DNA from: Bacteroidota bacterium
GTDB taxonomy: Bacteria; Bacteroidota; Ignavibacteria; Palsa-1295
Direction of reading: 5' to 3'
Length of the DNA: 64,000 bases
Assembly (NCBI GenBank): GCA_021324735.1
Contig: JAJPIO010000009.1
Coordinates: forward strand, 248,001 to 312,000
The translations under genes and the position numbers were made by a program. Numbering within the stretch: position 1 is the stretch's first letter; each line of letters starts with the position of its first letter. The notes below the pieces were generated by a model. It was not told the DNA's origin and did not search any database. It saw only the letters and a list, made by a program, of their open reading frames with translations. Positions 1-9,126 of this stretch are shown one piece after another.

Positions 1-1289
1 CCGATCATCCAATGGCTTCCGGGGAAGTAGGCCGGGTAGGTGTTGCGATCGATTCCATCGAGGACTTCGACGTTCTTTTCGATGGGATCGAGATGGGCAA
101 GATATCGACCTCGATGACGATCAATTCGACCGCCTCGATCTTGCTTGCTTTATACGTTGCGAAGGCTAAAAAGCAGGGAGCCGATCTCAAAAAATTATCG
201 GGGACGATACAGAACGACATCCTGAAAGAGTATGCTGCTCGTGGGACATATATCTATCCGCCGGAGCCCTCGATGCGCGTCGTTACAGATATATTTGCAT
301 GGTGTGGAGCGGAGTTGCCATCCTGGAATACGATCTCGATCAGTGGCTACCACATTCGGGAGGCCGGTGCAACGGCAGTTGAAGAGATCGCTCTGACGCT
401 TGCCAATGGTATTGCATACGTTGAAGCGGCGCTCAAGGCAGGACTCGATGTCGACCGCTTTGCACCACGACTGTCGTTCTTCTTTAACGCGCATTCGAAT
501 TTTTTCGAAGAGATCGCAAAATTCCGCGCGGCTCGAACGCTGTGGGCGAGAATAATGCGCGATCGTTTCCACTCAAAGAATCCCGATTCGATGAAGCTCC
601 GCTTTCATTCGCAAACGGCTGGATCTACTCTCACCGCGCAACAGATCGAGAATAATGTTGTCCGAACGACCATAGAAGCGATGGCTGCAGTTCTGGGCGG
701 AACACAATCGCTCCACACGAATGGTAAAGATGAAGCGCTCGCCCTGCCGACGGAAGAAGCAGCCCGTACTGCGCTTCGCACGCAGCAGGTCATTGCATAC
801 GAATCCGGCGTAGCCGATACGGTGGACCCGTTAGCGGGGAGCTATTACGTCGAATACCTCACTTCGGAGCTTATGCAACGCGCCCAAGAACTGATGTCAC
901 AAGTGGATGCGATGGGCGGAGCAGTACGCGCCATCGAGCGTGGGTTCTATCAGGAGCGGATCGCTGCCAGTGCCTACGACTGGCAAAAGAAAGTGGAGCG
1001 TAAAGAAGAGATCGTTGTCGGAGTTAACGAATTTGTGACGGAAGAGCTCAAAACGCCCGAGACTCTTCGCATCGATCCTAAACTGGAAGCGAAACAGACG
1101 GAGCGCGTTCGTGCCCTACGTGCGAAGCGAGATCGAAAGGCCACGGATACGGCCCTTATAGCTGTGGAAGAAGCTGCTCGCAGTGGTGATAACCTCATGC
1201 CGCATATTATTCGAGCCGTTGAAGCGTTTGCTACGTTGGGTGAGATATCTGACGCGATGAGGAGAGTGTTCGGGGAGTTTGCAGGATAA
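1..1289 (+). CDS. Acyl-CoA mutase (methylmalonyl-CoA mutase type), catalytic subunit, 5'-truncated
   Basis: This is the C-terminal part of the catalytic subunit of a B12-dependent acyl-CoA mutase, which interconverts a branched and a linear acyl-CoA (classically methylmalonyl-CoA and succinyl-CoA). The frame is open to the window edge and begins mid-domain with [18 protein letters not shown], a conserved barrel segment, so the true start lies upstream. Other family blocks are [37 protein letters not shown] and [18 protein letters not shown]. The protein stops soon after the linker, with no DxHxxG cobalamin-binding domain. The B12 domain must therefore be a separate small subunit, as in two-subunit mutases of archaea and many bacteria. 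Substrate choice (methylmalonyl versus isobutyryl type) cannot be settled from this fragment. The family call is firm. Confidence 0.93.
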   Translation, partial: DHPMASGEVGRVGVAIDSIEDFDVLFDGIEMGKISTSMTINSTASILLALYVAKAKKQGADLKKLSGTIQNDILKEYAARGTYIYPPEPSMRVVTDIFAWCGAELPSWNTISISGYHIREAGATAVEEIALTLANGIAYVEAALKAGLDVDRFAPRLSFFFNAHSNFFEEIAKFRAARTLWARIMRDRFHSKNPDSMKLRFHSQTAGSTLTAQQIENNVVRTTIEAMAAVLGGTQSLHTNGKDEALALPTEEAARTALRTQQVIAYESGVADTVDPLAGSYYVEYLTSELMQRAQELMSQVDAMGGAVRAIERGFYQERIAASAYDWQKKVERKEEIVVGVNEFVTEELKTPETLRIDPKLEAKQTERVRALRAKRDRKATDTALIAVEEAARSGDNLMPHIIRAVEAFATLGEISDAMRRVFGEFAG

Positions 1290-1292
1290 GTT

Positions 1293-1790
1293 CTATTTTA
1301 TCGGAGGATGATAACCTTGTTGAGTTATGGCCTTCGCATTATTATCGTCACCCTCATCGAGCGTCATCGCTGGTTTTGAACGTGCGACTCGCGCGACTTT
1401 TTCACTCTTAAGCGGTTGCGGTTGTGCAGTCTGAGGAGCCGGTGTTTCGACTACCTTCGGTGACGTGGATTCTGTAGTTTGCGGAAGAGAAACGTGTGGT
1501 TGTGTTGCCGATTTCTTGAGAGGAGACTCGCTTGATCTTGGAAGAATATAGATCAATCCGCCGATCATTGCAGCAACACCAACGTACATGGCGAGCTTAG
1601 CGCCAAGCGATCGGAGCAATCCATGAGAAGCCGTTGTGATCGCAAGCTTAGCGGTAAGATTGCCGTTTGGAACGGCCTTAAACGTGGGAAGCGCTTCCGC
1701 ATCACGCAGGAGTGTACGGTTTATATAAGCATCCAACGAGCCGAGTGCTTCGCGTGCATCAATTCGGCTATCCTGTTCTTGATCTATCAT
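1293..1790 (-). CDS. One-TM protein coupled to an ECF sigma factor; candidate anti-sigma factor
   Basis: No family was recognised for this 165-residue protein. It has a cytoplasmic-looking N-terminus (residues 1-60), one hydrophobic segment at about 64-83 (AMYVGVAAMIGGLIYIL) and a periplasmic tail rich in Pro, Thr, Ser and Gln. The ATG at 1790 overlaps the TGA of the upstream sigma gene (ATGA, 1787-1790), so the two are probably translationally coupled. That arrangement and the topology are typical of a membrane anti-sigma factor. The HxxxCxxC zinc motif of common anti-sigma factors is absent, so the role is inferred from context only. A longer reading from 1907 is possible but would lie inside the sigma gene. 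Confidence 0.7.
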   Translation of the reverse strand: MIDQEQDSRIDAREALGSLDAYINRTLLRDAEALPTFKAVPNGNLTAKLAITTASHGLLRSLGAKLAMYVGVAAMIGGLIYILPRSSESPLKKSATQPHVSLPQTTESTSPKVVETPAPQTAQPQPLKSEKVARVARSKPAMTLDEGDDNNAKAITQQGYHPPIK

Positions 1791-2434
1791 ACTGTCTCCT
1801 TTTGCGAATTTGCGTTCGTAGCGATCGGCAGCGAAATACCAAGGCGAGCGGCATCGGCAATGACGATATTTCGAAGCCGCACTCGGGCCCGTGATGCGCG
1901 TGCCCAAACAGCATCTACGGACTTACCTTGCATTTCTGCGATCTCACCAAATTTGTATCCGCTGTAAATATTAAGGACCAAAACTTCCCGATCTTCGAAC
2001 GGCAATTTCTCGAGTCCTTCGAGTATCAGGCATTCGAGATCGGTTTCGCCGTTCGATGGACTTATCGTATGGTACTCGCTCAGCGGCTGAGAATCCACCG
2101 TTCGCCGAAAATGATCGACCGCAAGATTCTTGAGAGTCCTATAAAGAAATGCCAGTGGCGATTGAATATCCAGATCGCTAGCATGCCGCTTCGAACGAAG
2201 TGCGATAACTCGCTCCCACAATTCCTGCATTAGGTCTTCGGAATGACCGAGCACTAATTTATAGCAATAAGCGGAAAGCCTGGGGTTGAGCTCGCGATAT
2301 AATTCGCTAAAAGCTGCATCGTCGCCTCGAAGGAATGAATGGAATAACGCACGAAGATCGACTTCGTGTATGCCCGATCCGGGGACGCTTTTTATTCTCA
2401 TCATTCCTGGCTGGCAACCGAAGCTCTGTTGCAA
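1787..2434 (-). CDS. RNA polymerase sigma factor, ECF (sigma-70) family
   Basis: This protein should direct RNA polymerase to a set of target promoters, probably in response to an envelope or extracellular signal. Region 2 is seen in the segment around YRELNPRLSAYCYKL and DLMQELWERV. Region 4 is the helix-turn-helix LPFEDREVLVLNIYSGYKFGEIAE followed by VDAVWARASRARVRL (given here in two pieces). The length is normal for a compact ECF factor. The start chosen is TTG at 2434 because AAAAGGA lies four bases upstream; ATGs at 2404 and 2401 have an AGGA that sits too close. The gene overlaps its one-TM partner by four bases and is divergent from the propeller lipoprotein at 2568. Confidence 0.9.
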   Translation of the reverse strand: MQQSFGCQPGMMRIKSVPGSGIHEVDLRALFHSFLRGDDAAFSELYRELNPRLSAYCYKLVLGHSEDLMQELWERVIALRSKRHASDLDIQSPLAFLYRTLKNLAVDHFRRTVDSQPLSEYHTISPSNGETDLECLILEGLEKLPFEDREVLVLNIYSGYKFGEIAEMQGKSVDAVWARASRARVRLRNIVIADAARLGISLPIATNANSQKETV

Positions 2435-2474
2435 GAAATCCTTTTATTCTAACACCTGACGTAAATAGGGTTGA

Positions 2475-2516
2475 AATCCTGACATTGTTGAAAATCATTT
2501 TGCCGGTGTCAGGATT
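2475..2516. promoter_or_regulatory. 10-bp perfect inverted repeat in a divergent promoter region
   Basis: The arms AATCCTGACA (2475-2484) and TGTCAGGATT (2507-2516) are perfect inverted copies separated by 22 bases. They lie between the ECF sigma gene (start 2434) and the divergent lipoprotein (start 2568). The two-turn spacing suits a dimeric regulator, and no T-run follows on either strand, so a terminator is unlikely. The binding protein is unknown. Confidence 0.45.
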
Positions 2517-2545
2517 ACTTAAGGCGTTGCGTCTTGCTCTCGTCT

Positions 2546-2553
2546 TAACTTTG
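2546..2553 (+). promoter_or_regulatory. Possible Bacteroidota-type -7 promoter element (TAACTTTG)
   Basis: TAACTTTG matches the TAnnTTTG -7 consensus known for the primary sigma factor of Bacteroidota and lies 14 bases before the ATG at 2568. A TTG lies 16 bases further upstream, slightly closer than the usual -33 spacing. The match is sequence-based only. Confidence 0.35.
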
Positions 2554-2567
2554 TGTCGATCAGAATT

Positions 2568-4190
2568 ATGAAAGTATATCCTTTTTTACTGGCTTTTGCT
2601 TCAGTTCTTGCTCTTTCAAGTTGCAAGGACAAGTTGGTCGGTCCGCCGAATACCCCGACTTCCGATACCATTGCGTATTGGACTTTTGATGGGAATGCCC
2701 AGGACGTAAGTGGCAATGGACGTAATGCCACAATTACCGGCAATTCCCGCTATATCAAAGACCGTTTTACGACAGAACTGGGTATCGTTGATTCTCATAC
2801 GGCCATCGAGTTTGATGGCTCCGGCCAGATGAACGTTACGAATATGCCGGTTCTCAACGATAACGATTCGTATACGATCTCGGTCTGGGCGAGCTTTTCA
2901 CCCGGTGGAAGCCTGATATCGCAAACATATGGGTTTGCAGCGGATACACTTGGCTGGGGAGCAGATCTCGCAGGTAGCGGCCAAATCGAATCGAATACTT
3001 CTGTCGGTGCAAATCGATGGCACTTATTGACGCTGGCAGTCGCCGCTCATTCTTCGGCAACGCTTTATATCGATAGCGTTCAGGTAGCGCAAAAGCAATA
3101 TGGTAGTTACTCAGGTGACAATTCCAATCAGCCGCTCCAAATCCTATTTAATGCAACAGGTATTTCGAATATAGATAGTACCCGCCTCGATGACGCTCTC
3201 ATGCTGCATCGCTGCATGACAGGCAACGAGGTCGCCGTTCGTTTCCATGAAGGTGGCTGGTATTCCCACAAGGATGGTACTACAACGCGGATTACTGGGT
3301 GGGTAAAGGGAAGCTTTCAAACGCCGGATGATATTGAAGCCTTATGGTTTGCCTGGCACGACACTGTGTACGCCTGCGGCTTTAACGGAAGCATCCTGCG
3401 TTCAATTGATGGAGGTGCTAATTGGGTCAAGCAGGTTTCAGGAACCACTAACAATCTCTACCGCATCCGTTTTCTGAACTTTAATATGGGTTATGCCGGC
3501 GGTAATGCTGGTACCTTACTGTGGACGCAAAACGCGGGTATTAACTGGAATCCGGTTCCGGGTACATTACTTACCACTAACGATAATATCCGCGATCTCT
3601 ATTGTGGCGGGCATAGTATAATAGCGGTTGGTGGAAATAGTAATTCGGGCTTTATAATTACTTCAACAGACGATGGTAAAACATGGACGAAATCCGTTGT
3701 CACCGGTATTGCGTCGTTTTATGGAGTCGCAAAGATTACAAATGTTGGCTTTATAGCGGTTGGTAGTCAAGGACAGGTATACAAAACTACGGATCCATCG
3801 CTACAATCATGGACGCCGATAAGTGTTTCCGGCAATCCCAATTTTGAATCCATTTGCTGTTCTTCGGGCGGATTTATTTGGGCGGGGACATTTGATGGCG
3901 TAATCTATGGCTCGTCCGATGGTGGTATTACCTGGCCGCAACGAAATAGTATTACAACTGGACAGATCAGAACGCTTTATACGGTCAGCGATCAGAACGT
4001 ATGGGCTGCGGGTGACAATGGGGTTATTGTTCATTCTATTGACGGCGGTTTAACATGGCAACGGGAAGATAGAAGTGATTTTTCTGGCCAGTGGAATAAC
4101 ATCGAACTCCGAGAACCGGTACAGCAGGGTGAAAAACGGATGATCGGACTCGCTGGGCAGAGCGGTGAATATTATTATTACTTATTTTAA
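2568..4190 (+). CDS. Lipoprotein with LamG-like domain and Ycf48-like beta-propeller
   Basis: This is an exported lipoprotein that is probably surface-associated; its ligand is unknown. The N-terminus is a lipoprotein signal ending in ALSSC (lipobox Cys near residue 19). Residues of about 30-240 resemble a concanavalin/LamG jelly roll, with IAYWTFDGNAQDVSGNGRNA near its start. The remainder is a propeller with DGG-type turns repeated about every 45-60 residues: SIDGGANW, TDDGKTW, SSDGGITW and SIDGGLTW. Such WD/Ycf48-like propellers are common in secreted Bacteroidota proteins. Unlike other propellers in this window it lacks a T9SS sorting tail and relies on the lipid anchor. The ATG at 2568 is preferred over an in-frame GTG at 2553. 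Confidence 0.85.
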   Translation: MKVYPFLLAFASVLALSSCKDKLVGPPNTPTSDTIAYWTFDGNAQDVSGNGRNATITGNSRYIKDRFTTELGIVDSHTAIEFDGSGQMNVTNMPVLNDNDSYTISVWASFSPGGSLISQTYGFAADTLGWGADLAGSGQIESNTSVGANRWHLLTLAVAAHSSATLYIDSVQVAQKQYGSYSGDNSNQPLQILFNATGISNIDSTRLDDALMLHRCMTGNEVAVRFHEGGWYSHKDGTTTRITGWVKGSFQTPDDIEALWFAWHDTVYACGFNGSILRSIDGGANWVKQVSGTTNNLYRIRFLNFNMGYAGGNAGTLLWTQNAGINWNPVPGTLLTTNDNIRDLYCGGHSIIAVGGNSNSGFIITSTDDGKTWTKSVVTGIASFYGVAKITNVGFIAVGSQGQVYKTTDPSLQSWTPISVSGNPNFESICCSSGGFIWAGTFDGVIYGSSDGGITWPQRNSITTGQIRTLYTVSDQNVWAAGDNGVIVHSIDGGLTWQREDRSDFSGQWNNIELREPVQQGEKRMIGLAGQSGEYYYYLF

Positions 4191-4229
4191 CGTCGTACGA
4201 ATTACCCTATAAGATACACGTTAGGTTCT

Positions 4230-4263
4230 AAGGCCCATGCATTTAATTGCATGGGCCTTTGGT
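4230..4263 (+). terminator. Rho-independent terminator with 12-bp stem
   Basis: A perfect 12-bp stem (4230-4241 with 4248-4259) around a six-base loop is followed by a short T-run. It lies 40 bases after the propeller lipoprotein stop and before the next gene, so it probably ends that transcript. Confidence 0.75.
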
Positions 4264-4283
4264 ATTATATTGCATAATAAATT

Positions 4284-5741
4284 TTGGACTGCTTGTTCGA
4301 CGCTCGTTATAAGATAGTAACTCTAATATTCTTTCTATTCCTGCCGCTTGCCGCTCGTGGGCAACGCCAGGGATGGCTTGCTCCGTTAGTTTTATTCGAT
4401 TACGGTTCGCCATTATTTATGAACCGAGATCCGGGTGTCCTGAACCGATTTGGTATCTCCGGCACAGGGACAAGTCATGCCCTTTCTTACGGTGTTGGGG
4501 AAGAATGGGCGTCGCCATCGCTCTTTTCGAACGACCTGGGACTTCTGGTCCGCCTGGAAGGAATATACACGAGCGGAGCCTTCGATCTTGATTCCGGTTA
4601 CACCGTTTCGGGCATTGAACGCAAGATCGTCTTAGAGCCACGAGTATTGTGGAGTTCAAACCGGCTGTTCGTTTCTGGCGGACCGTGGGCCGCATTTCGG
4701 ATCACAGCGAACGCATCGGAGAATACCTCGTCTGGTCTTGACATCACACCACCGAATTCCACTTCTTCGTCCAACCACTTTGGTGTAGGAGCTTCAATAG
4801 GATGGGCGCTTCTAAATACTCCAATTAGGCCAGAGCTTTCTGCTCGTCTCGATCTCACCGAGTTAGGGAATGCAGGCGTAAATGCCTGGAGCTTTGGTGC
4901 AATGGTTTCCTTTCCTCTCTTTACGTACGGTACAAATTCTTCTGACGGTGCGGAGCCTGAATTTACTACAAGTGAAGTACGCAATACTATCGTACCACCG
5001 CGTGTGCGCTTTTTGGTCAACCGGTCAGAACTTAACAGGAATGTGCCGCTGGAACGAGATGAATTGCGTGTGAAGGAATACCGAATGGTCGATTCGGCGA
5101 ACAAAGCTCCGATCGTTAATCAGTGGGTGGTGCAATCGTATCATCTGCCACATCTTGCTGTTTCGTGTGAGTTCGATCGAGATGTACGCGCCGAACTTAC
5201 GATCGCAAAAGATTCGCAGGTCATGGATCGTGTGACGATAGACCGTGGAACGACCGATCGTGAGGCAAAGAAGCGGCTCACCGTCGATACTGTCATAGAA
5301 ATGCAGGATCGAATTTCCTGGCAAGATGCCTTCAGCCGCCTCGATATTGATAAGAGCAACGAGATCAGGGCGACGCTTGCTGTAATAAGCACTGTCGATA
5401 GCAGTGTGACGTATGCGCGTGATAGTTTAATCTTGCCACCGGTCAGCGCCGCAAATATAGGACAAACGATCGTAAGGAAGCAATACCGATTCTTCTTGTC
5501 GCAGAATTTTTCATCGATAGAAGGTGGTGAGGAAGCCCTCCGGCTATTGCTCGAACGGATCCGTGAATTAGCAGATACCGCTCACCATATTTCGGTGCTT
5601 TATCCTGCGACCATTTCCGAAAGTAACTTCTCCGCTCTTACCGCCCGACTAAAAACGGCGCTGGGGCGGCAGAATTCTTCTGCACTGTATCGTAAAGAAG
5701 ATAATATTTTAAATGGTATGCTGGTCGTTCTTGAGTTATAG
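4284..5741 (+). CDS. Outer-membrane protein with OmpA-like C-terminal region
   Basis: This is an exported protein of unrecognised specific function. A signal peptide (hydrophobic IVTLIFFLFLPLAARG) is followed by about 190 residues rich in aromatic and Gly beta-strand patterns, as in small outer-membrane barrels. After a linker come segments such as PRVRFLVNRSELN and FFLSQNFSSIEGGEEALRLLLERIRELAD, here quoted as patterns of an OmpA-like fold: a strand, 'S.I...', then a helix. The usual peptidoglycan-binding NxxLSxxRA motif is not visible, so the OmpA assignment is tentative. The start is TTG at 4284; TTG at 4293 is an alternative and no ATG fits. It converges on the amidase gene with one base between the stops. 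Confidence 0.72.
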   Translation: MDCLFDARYKIVTLIFFLFLPLAARGQRQGWLAPLVLFDYGSPLFMNRDPGVLNRFGISGTGTSHALSYGVGEEWASPSLFSNDLGLLVRLEGIYTSGAFDLDSGYTVSGIERKIVLEPRVLWSSNRLFVSGGPWAAFRITANASENTSSGLDITPPNSTSSSNHFGVGASIGWALLNTPIRPELSARLDLTELGNAGVNAWSFGAMVSFPLFTYGTNSSDGAEPEFTTSEVRNTIVPPRVRFLVNRSELNRNVPLERDELRVKEYRMVDSANKAPIVNQWVVQSYHLPHLAVSCEFDRDVRAELTIAKDSQVMDRVTIDRGTTDREAKKRLTVDTVIEMQDRISWQDAFSRLDIDKSNEIRATLAVISTVDSSVTYARDSLILPPVSAANIGQTIVRKQYRFFLSQNFSSIEGGEEALRLLLERIRELADTAHHISVLYPATISESNFSALTARLKTALGRQNSSALYRKEDNILNGMLVVLEL

Positions 5742-5742
5742 A

Positions 5743-7320
5743 TCACGGCGCATTCTCTCTCAGGAAATTTTCGATCCCTCGCACATGTGCGGCAGCGAGT
5801 TTGTCTAAGAATGCCGGATCGCGCAAAGCTGCTTCCTGATCCGGAAACATCATGTAGAGTGACTCTGTAAGCGCACACGGCATCCATGTGGGACGGCAAA
5901 TAGCAAGGCTCTTTTGCATCGAGCCGAGATTTGGTATTCCCGTAACATTCGCGATCTCATGGTCGAGCTCGGCCGCAAGGTTTGCTGAAAATGGATGGTA
6001 ATAATAGGTCGACGTTCCATAATTGAGGAATGGGTCCGTGCCGTCAGGGAAGGCATTATTATGAATGCTTACCATCAGGTCGACATTATCACGCACCGCT
6101 AATGCCGACCGAGCATCCAATTCTTCTACTTGGTCGACATCGCTCACTAACCCATCGAGTGTCGAGTGGGTCATAAGGACCGTTGCTCCTTTAGCCGCGA
6201 GCTGATCGCGGATCTTCATCGCTTCGGCAAGGTTAGCTTCGCGCTCTGTTAAGCCCGTCGGACCGATAGCTCCTCCGGGGGGATGTCCCGGATCGAGCAT
6301 AATGCGAATACCTTTTAAAGGATTATCACGGTCGATCGTTGGTGGTCTTCGTACGCGCAAGTCGAGCGAGCCATCGGAGGTGTAAAATGCTTTATATCCC
6401 CAGACGGGCTTGCTTAAAAGGATCGTGTATTCAGTGGCTCGGCTTGTCGAATCGTAGCCGACATTGTTAATAAGCGGATCGGTATTCGCAGTGCTAAAAC
6501 CACCGGGCTCTGTCGAGCCATAAAGCCGAATTCGTATGGATGTTCCTTCCGGCGTAATTAAGAACGGATTGAAATTGCAGGGGAAGACGACATCGATATA
6601 TCCACTCGAAGGATATAACCCGCCGGTTTCACGGCCATGCGAACCGCTGTTTGCATGAAGGTCGAAATTCGTATCGGCCACCCAGGCCTCGACGCCCCGT
6701 TCCAGCTCGACCTTGTAATATTTTCCTTCTCCGCCAACGACATTAAGTTTTGCGCCCCTTGGGAAAAACCACTTCCGATTTCCGTCGGGCTCGGGAGCGC
6801 CGGGAGCTACGTCATTACCGGTTTGAAGCGTATCGCTGCCTTTATCAATCACGGCAATTCCCTCGAATTTTTTGTATTCATGGGAAACAGGCGGTGATGT
6901 ATGCCCCACACTAACGGATGACGTTCGATACGATACGGTCGCAGAGTCGACCTGATCGTTTCGCTGCGCTACCAAGTGGTAGGTGCCGTCATGTGGCATC
7001 GGCAGGAATGCGAGGAACGCGCCATTTTTTGCAAGCGGCACGGGATAGCCATTGATATCGAGCGTCGCGTTACCATTTCCGACCGTTCCGAAGATGAAGT
7101 TCGAATCAACATTGGGGCGATACTGCCCCGGTACCGGGTAGGCAACCGAAATGTGAACCGGTGCTTCCGGCGCTGCCGGCGGTGGTTGCGGGATCGAAGG
7201 AGAAGAAGGCCTTGGCGGTGGCGGTGCAGGCCTTTGGGTTGTTGTTTTCTTTGAAGGTGCGCAACTGGCAAGGATGAGCAATATTGCCGCAAAAGCTGGT
7301 ATGTAATTCTTCCGGGTCAT
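5743..7320 (-). CDS. N-acetylmuramoyl-L-alanine amidase (Amidase_3), lipoprotein
   Basis: This is a zinc amidase that cuts the bond between N-acetylmuramate and the peptide stem of peptidoglycan, acting in the periplasm. From the ATG at 7320 there is a lipoprotein signal with lipobox LASC, a Pro-rich linker, and beta domains including an SH3-like segment near GKYYKVELERGVEAWV. The catalytic domain starts near residue 335. Expected residues are present: zinc His in LDPGH (about 341), zinc Glu in GLTEREANL, zinc His in SIHNNA (about 417) and the catalytic Glu in ALTESLY (about 485). Lipid anchoring is unusual compared with soluble AmiA/B/C. The EnvC-like protein at 16256-17539 is a plausible activator. 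An in-frame TTG at 7338 is less likely. Confidence 0.92.
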   Translation of the reverse strand: MTRKNYIPAFAAILLILASCAPSKKTTTQRPAPPPPRPSSPSIPQPPPAAPEAPVHISVAYPVPGQYRPNVDSNFIFGTVGNGNATLDINGYPVPLAKNGAFLAFLPMPHDGTYHLVAQRNDQVDSATVSYRTSSVSVGHTSPPVSHEYKKFEGIAVIDKGSDTLQTGNDVAPGAPEPDGNRKWFFPRGAKLNVVGGEGKYYKVELERGVEAWVADTNFDLHANSGSHGRETGGLYPSSGYIDVVFPCNFNPFLITPEGTSIRIRLYGSTEPGGFSTANTDPLINNVGYDSTSRATEYTILLSKPVWGYKAFYTSDGSLDLRVRRPPTIDRDNPLKGIRIMLDPGHPPGGAIGPTGLTEREANLAEAMKIRDQLAAKGATVLMTHSTLDGLVSDVDQVEELDARSALAVRDNVDLMVSIHNNAFPDGTDPFLNYGTSTYYYHPFSANLAAELDHEIANVTGIPNLGSMQKSLAICRPTWMPCALTESLYMMFPDQEAALRDPAFLDKLAAAHVRGIENFLRENAP

Positions 7321-7420
7321 CGAGTTTGCACTAAGCAATTAATCAACCAACTTGATGGGGCAAATGCGCCCTCAAAAACGATCGGGAACCTACCGCTTCG
7401 AATGCGCCTAAATCGCTGGA

Positions 7421-8317
7421 ATGTCTGAAGTCCATATCCATTCAGGTGAAGGCACGAATGCGAGTTTTAAGATCGCCATCGGCCTTAATATTCTCATCGT
7501 TATTATTCAGGCGGTCTATGGCTTTCTCAGTCATTCGGTCGCACTGATAGCGGATGCGGGGCATAATCTTACGGATGTGCTCAGCTTACTCTTTGCGCTG
7601 GGTGCAAATATATTAGCGGCTCGTCCGCCGACGCAAAAGAGGACCTATGGCTTTCGCCGTACGACGATCCTGGCAGCTCTGCTGAACGGCGTCATCCTTC
7701 TACTCACAACCGGCGCAATTCTCTTTGGTGCAATAGAACGGTTGAGAGAGCCAGTCGCTGTCGATGGGGGGACGGTTTCTATTATTGCAGCGATCGGCAT
7801 TGTGCTTAACTCCGTCTCCGCATGGCTTTTCATGCGGGGTAGCAAACATGACCTGAATGTCAGAGCAGCATTTCTGCACATGGCGGGCGATGCCGCCGTT
7901 TCGGCAGGCGTCGTTCTCGCCGGACTAATTATTTTATGGACGGGGGTGCTTTGGGTCGATTCAGCGATGAGTATTGTGATCTCGATCGTTATCACTATCA
8001 GCACCTGGAAATTGCTCCGGGAATCATTCAATCTTGCCGCCGATGCTGTACCGGAGCATGTCGATCCGACGGCGATCGAACGGTATCTTCGAAGCATTAC
8101 CGGCGTGCAAAATGTACACGACCTGCATATATGGGGGATGAGTACGACGCACGTCGTACTCACCGCGCATCTTGTTATGCCGGAAAAACCGGCGGACGAT
8201 GCGCTGCTCTTCAACGTATGCCAGGAGTTACGCTCCAAATATAATGTCGAACATGCAACGCTCCAGATCGAACGGGGAGTGCTATCCTGCGAATTAGAGC
8301 CAAGCCACATAATTTAG
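7421..8317 (+). CDS. Cation diffusion facilitator (CzcD/ZitB-type zinc exporter)
   Basis: This is an inner-membrane antiporter that exports Zn2+ or a similar divalent cation in exchange for protons. Six hydrophobic segments fill residues of about 17-200. The metal site is intact: ADAGHNLTD in TM2 and HMAGDAAVS in TM5 supply the two HxxxD pairs of zinc-type CDFs. The last 90 residues form the cytoplasmic ferredoxin-like domain (VQNVHDLHIWGM). The His-containing N-terminus (VHIHSGEG) is usual. The length of 298 residues is typical. The gene is divergent from the amidase and is followed by yebC on the same strand after about 60 bases. Confidence 0.93.
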   Translation: MSEVHIHSGEGTNASFKIAIGLNILIVIIQAVYGFLSHSVALIADAGHNLTDVLSLLFALGANILAARPPTQKRTYGFRRTTILAALLNGVILLLTTGAILFGAIERLREPVAVDGGTVSIIAAIGIVLNSVSAWLFMRGSKHDLNVRAAFLHMAGDAAVSAGVVLAGLIILWTGVLWVDSAMSIVISIVITISTWKLLRESFNLAADAVPEHVDPTAIERYLRSITGVQNVHDLHIWGMSTTHVVLTAHLVMPEKPADDALLFNVCQELRSKYNVEHATLQIERGVLSCELEPSHII

Positions 8318-8376
8318 GAGCCAGGAAAGCGGCTGGCGTGTTACTCGTCACTCGCAAATAATTACTGTTACTTTCT

Positions 8377-9084
8377 ATGGGACGCGCATTCGAATTTCGT
8401 AAAGCTCGCAAGTTTAAGCGCTGGGACAAGATGTCCAAAGCGTTTACCAAAATCGGTCGTGAGATCGCTATCGCCGTGAGGCTGGGCGGCCCGGATCCCG
8501 AAGGAAACTCTCGCCTTCGTGTTGCGATCGCGAACGCTAAGGGCGTGAACATGCCGAAGGACCGAGTCGAATCAGCGATCAAGCGGGCGTCGTCGAAGGA
8601 TCAGGAAGCCTTCCAGGAAGTTGTTTACGAGGGGTACGGTCCCTCCGGTGTGCCTATTGTAGTGGAATGTGCCACGGATAATCCAACACGCACAGTAGCG
8701 AATGTTCGCAGCGCATTTACTCGCGCTGGCGGCACACTCGCGACGAGCGGTTCTCTTGATTTTATGTTCGAGCGCAAAGGAGTGTTCAAATTCCCAAAAG
8801 AGGGATTGGATATTGATGAGCTCGAGCTTGAACTTATTGATTTTGGCGCGGAAGAGCTGGAAGTAGAAGGCGATGAAGTAACGCTGTATACGTCATTCGC
8901 TGATTTCGCACCGATGGCAAAAGCTTTGGAAGAGCGGAAGATTAACGTCACCAGTGCAGAGATACAGCGAATCCCGACTACCTTTAAGGAGTTATCCGAA
9001 GAGGCGGAAGAGCCCGTTCTCGAACTGATCGATAAGCTCGAAGAGGACGACGATGTTCAGGCGGTTTATCATAACCTGAAATAA
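8377..9084 (+). CDS. yebC: YebC/PmpR/TACO1 family protein
   Basis: This is a conserved cytoplasmic three-domain protein, annotated historically as a transcriptional regulator and more recently tied to translation in studies of the YebC/TACO1 family. The N-terminus MGRAFEFRKARKFKRW and the blocks AFTKIGREI, NMPKDRVESAIKRA, YEGYGPSGVP and ECATDNPTRTVANVR are family hallmarks. The C-terminal part is unusually rich in Asp and Glu (EELEVEGDEV and EEDDDVQAVYHNL). The length of 235 residues is normal. It lies between the CDF transporter and a GNAT gene on the same strand; a shared transcript is possible but not shown. Confidence 0.95.
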   Translation: MGRAFEFRKARKFKRWDKMSKAFTKIGREIAIAVRLGGPDPEGNSRLRVAIANAKGVNMPKDRVESAIKRASSKDQEAFQEVVYEGYGPSGVPIVVECATDNPTRTVANVRSAFTRAGGTLATSGSLDFMFERKGVFKFPKEGLDIDELELELIDFGAEELEVEGDEVTLYTSFADFAPMAKALEERKINVTSAEIQRIPTTFKELSEEAEEPVLELIDKLEEDDDVQAVYHNLK

Positions 9085-9126
9085 AACCTGGATTACGAGG
9101 ATCGGATGGATTATCCGGATTGAGAA

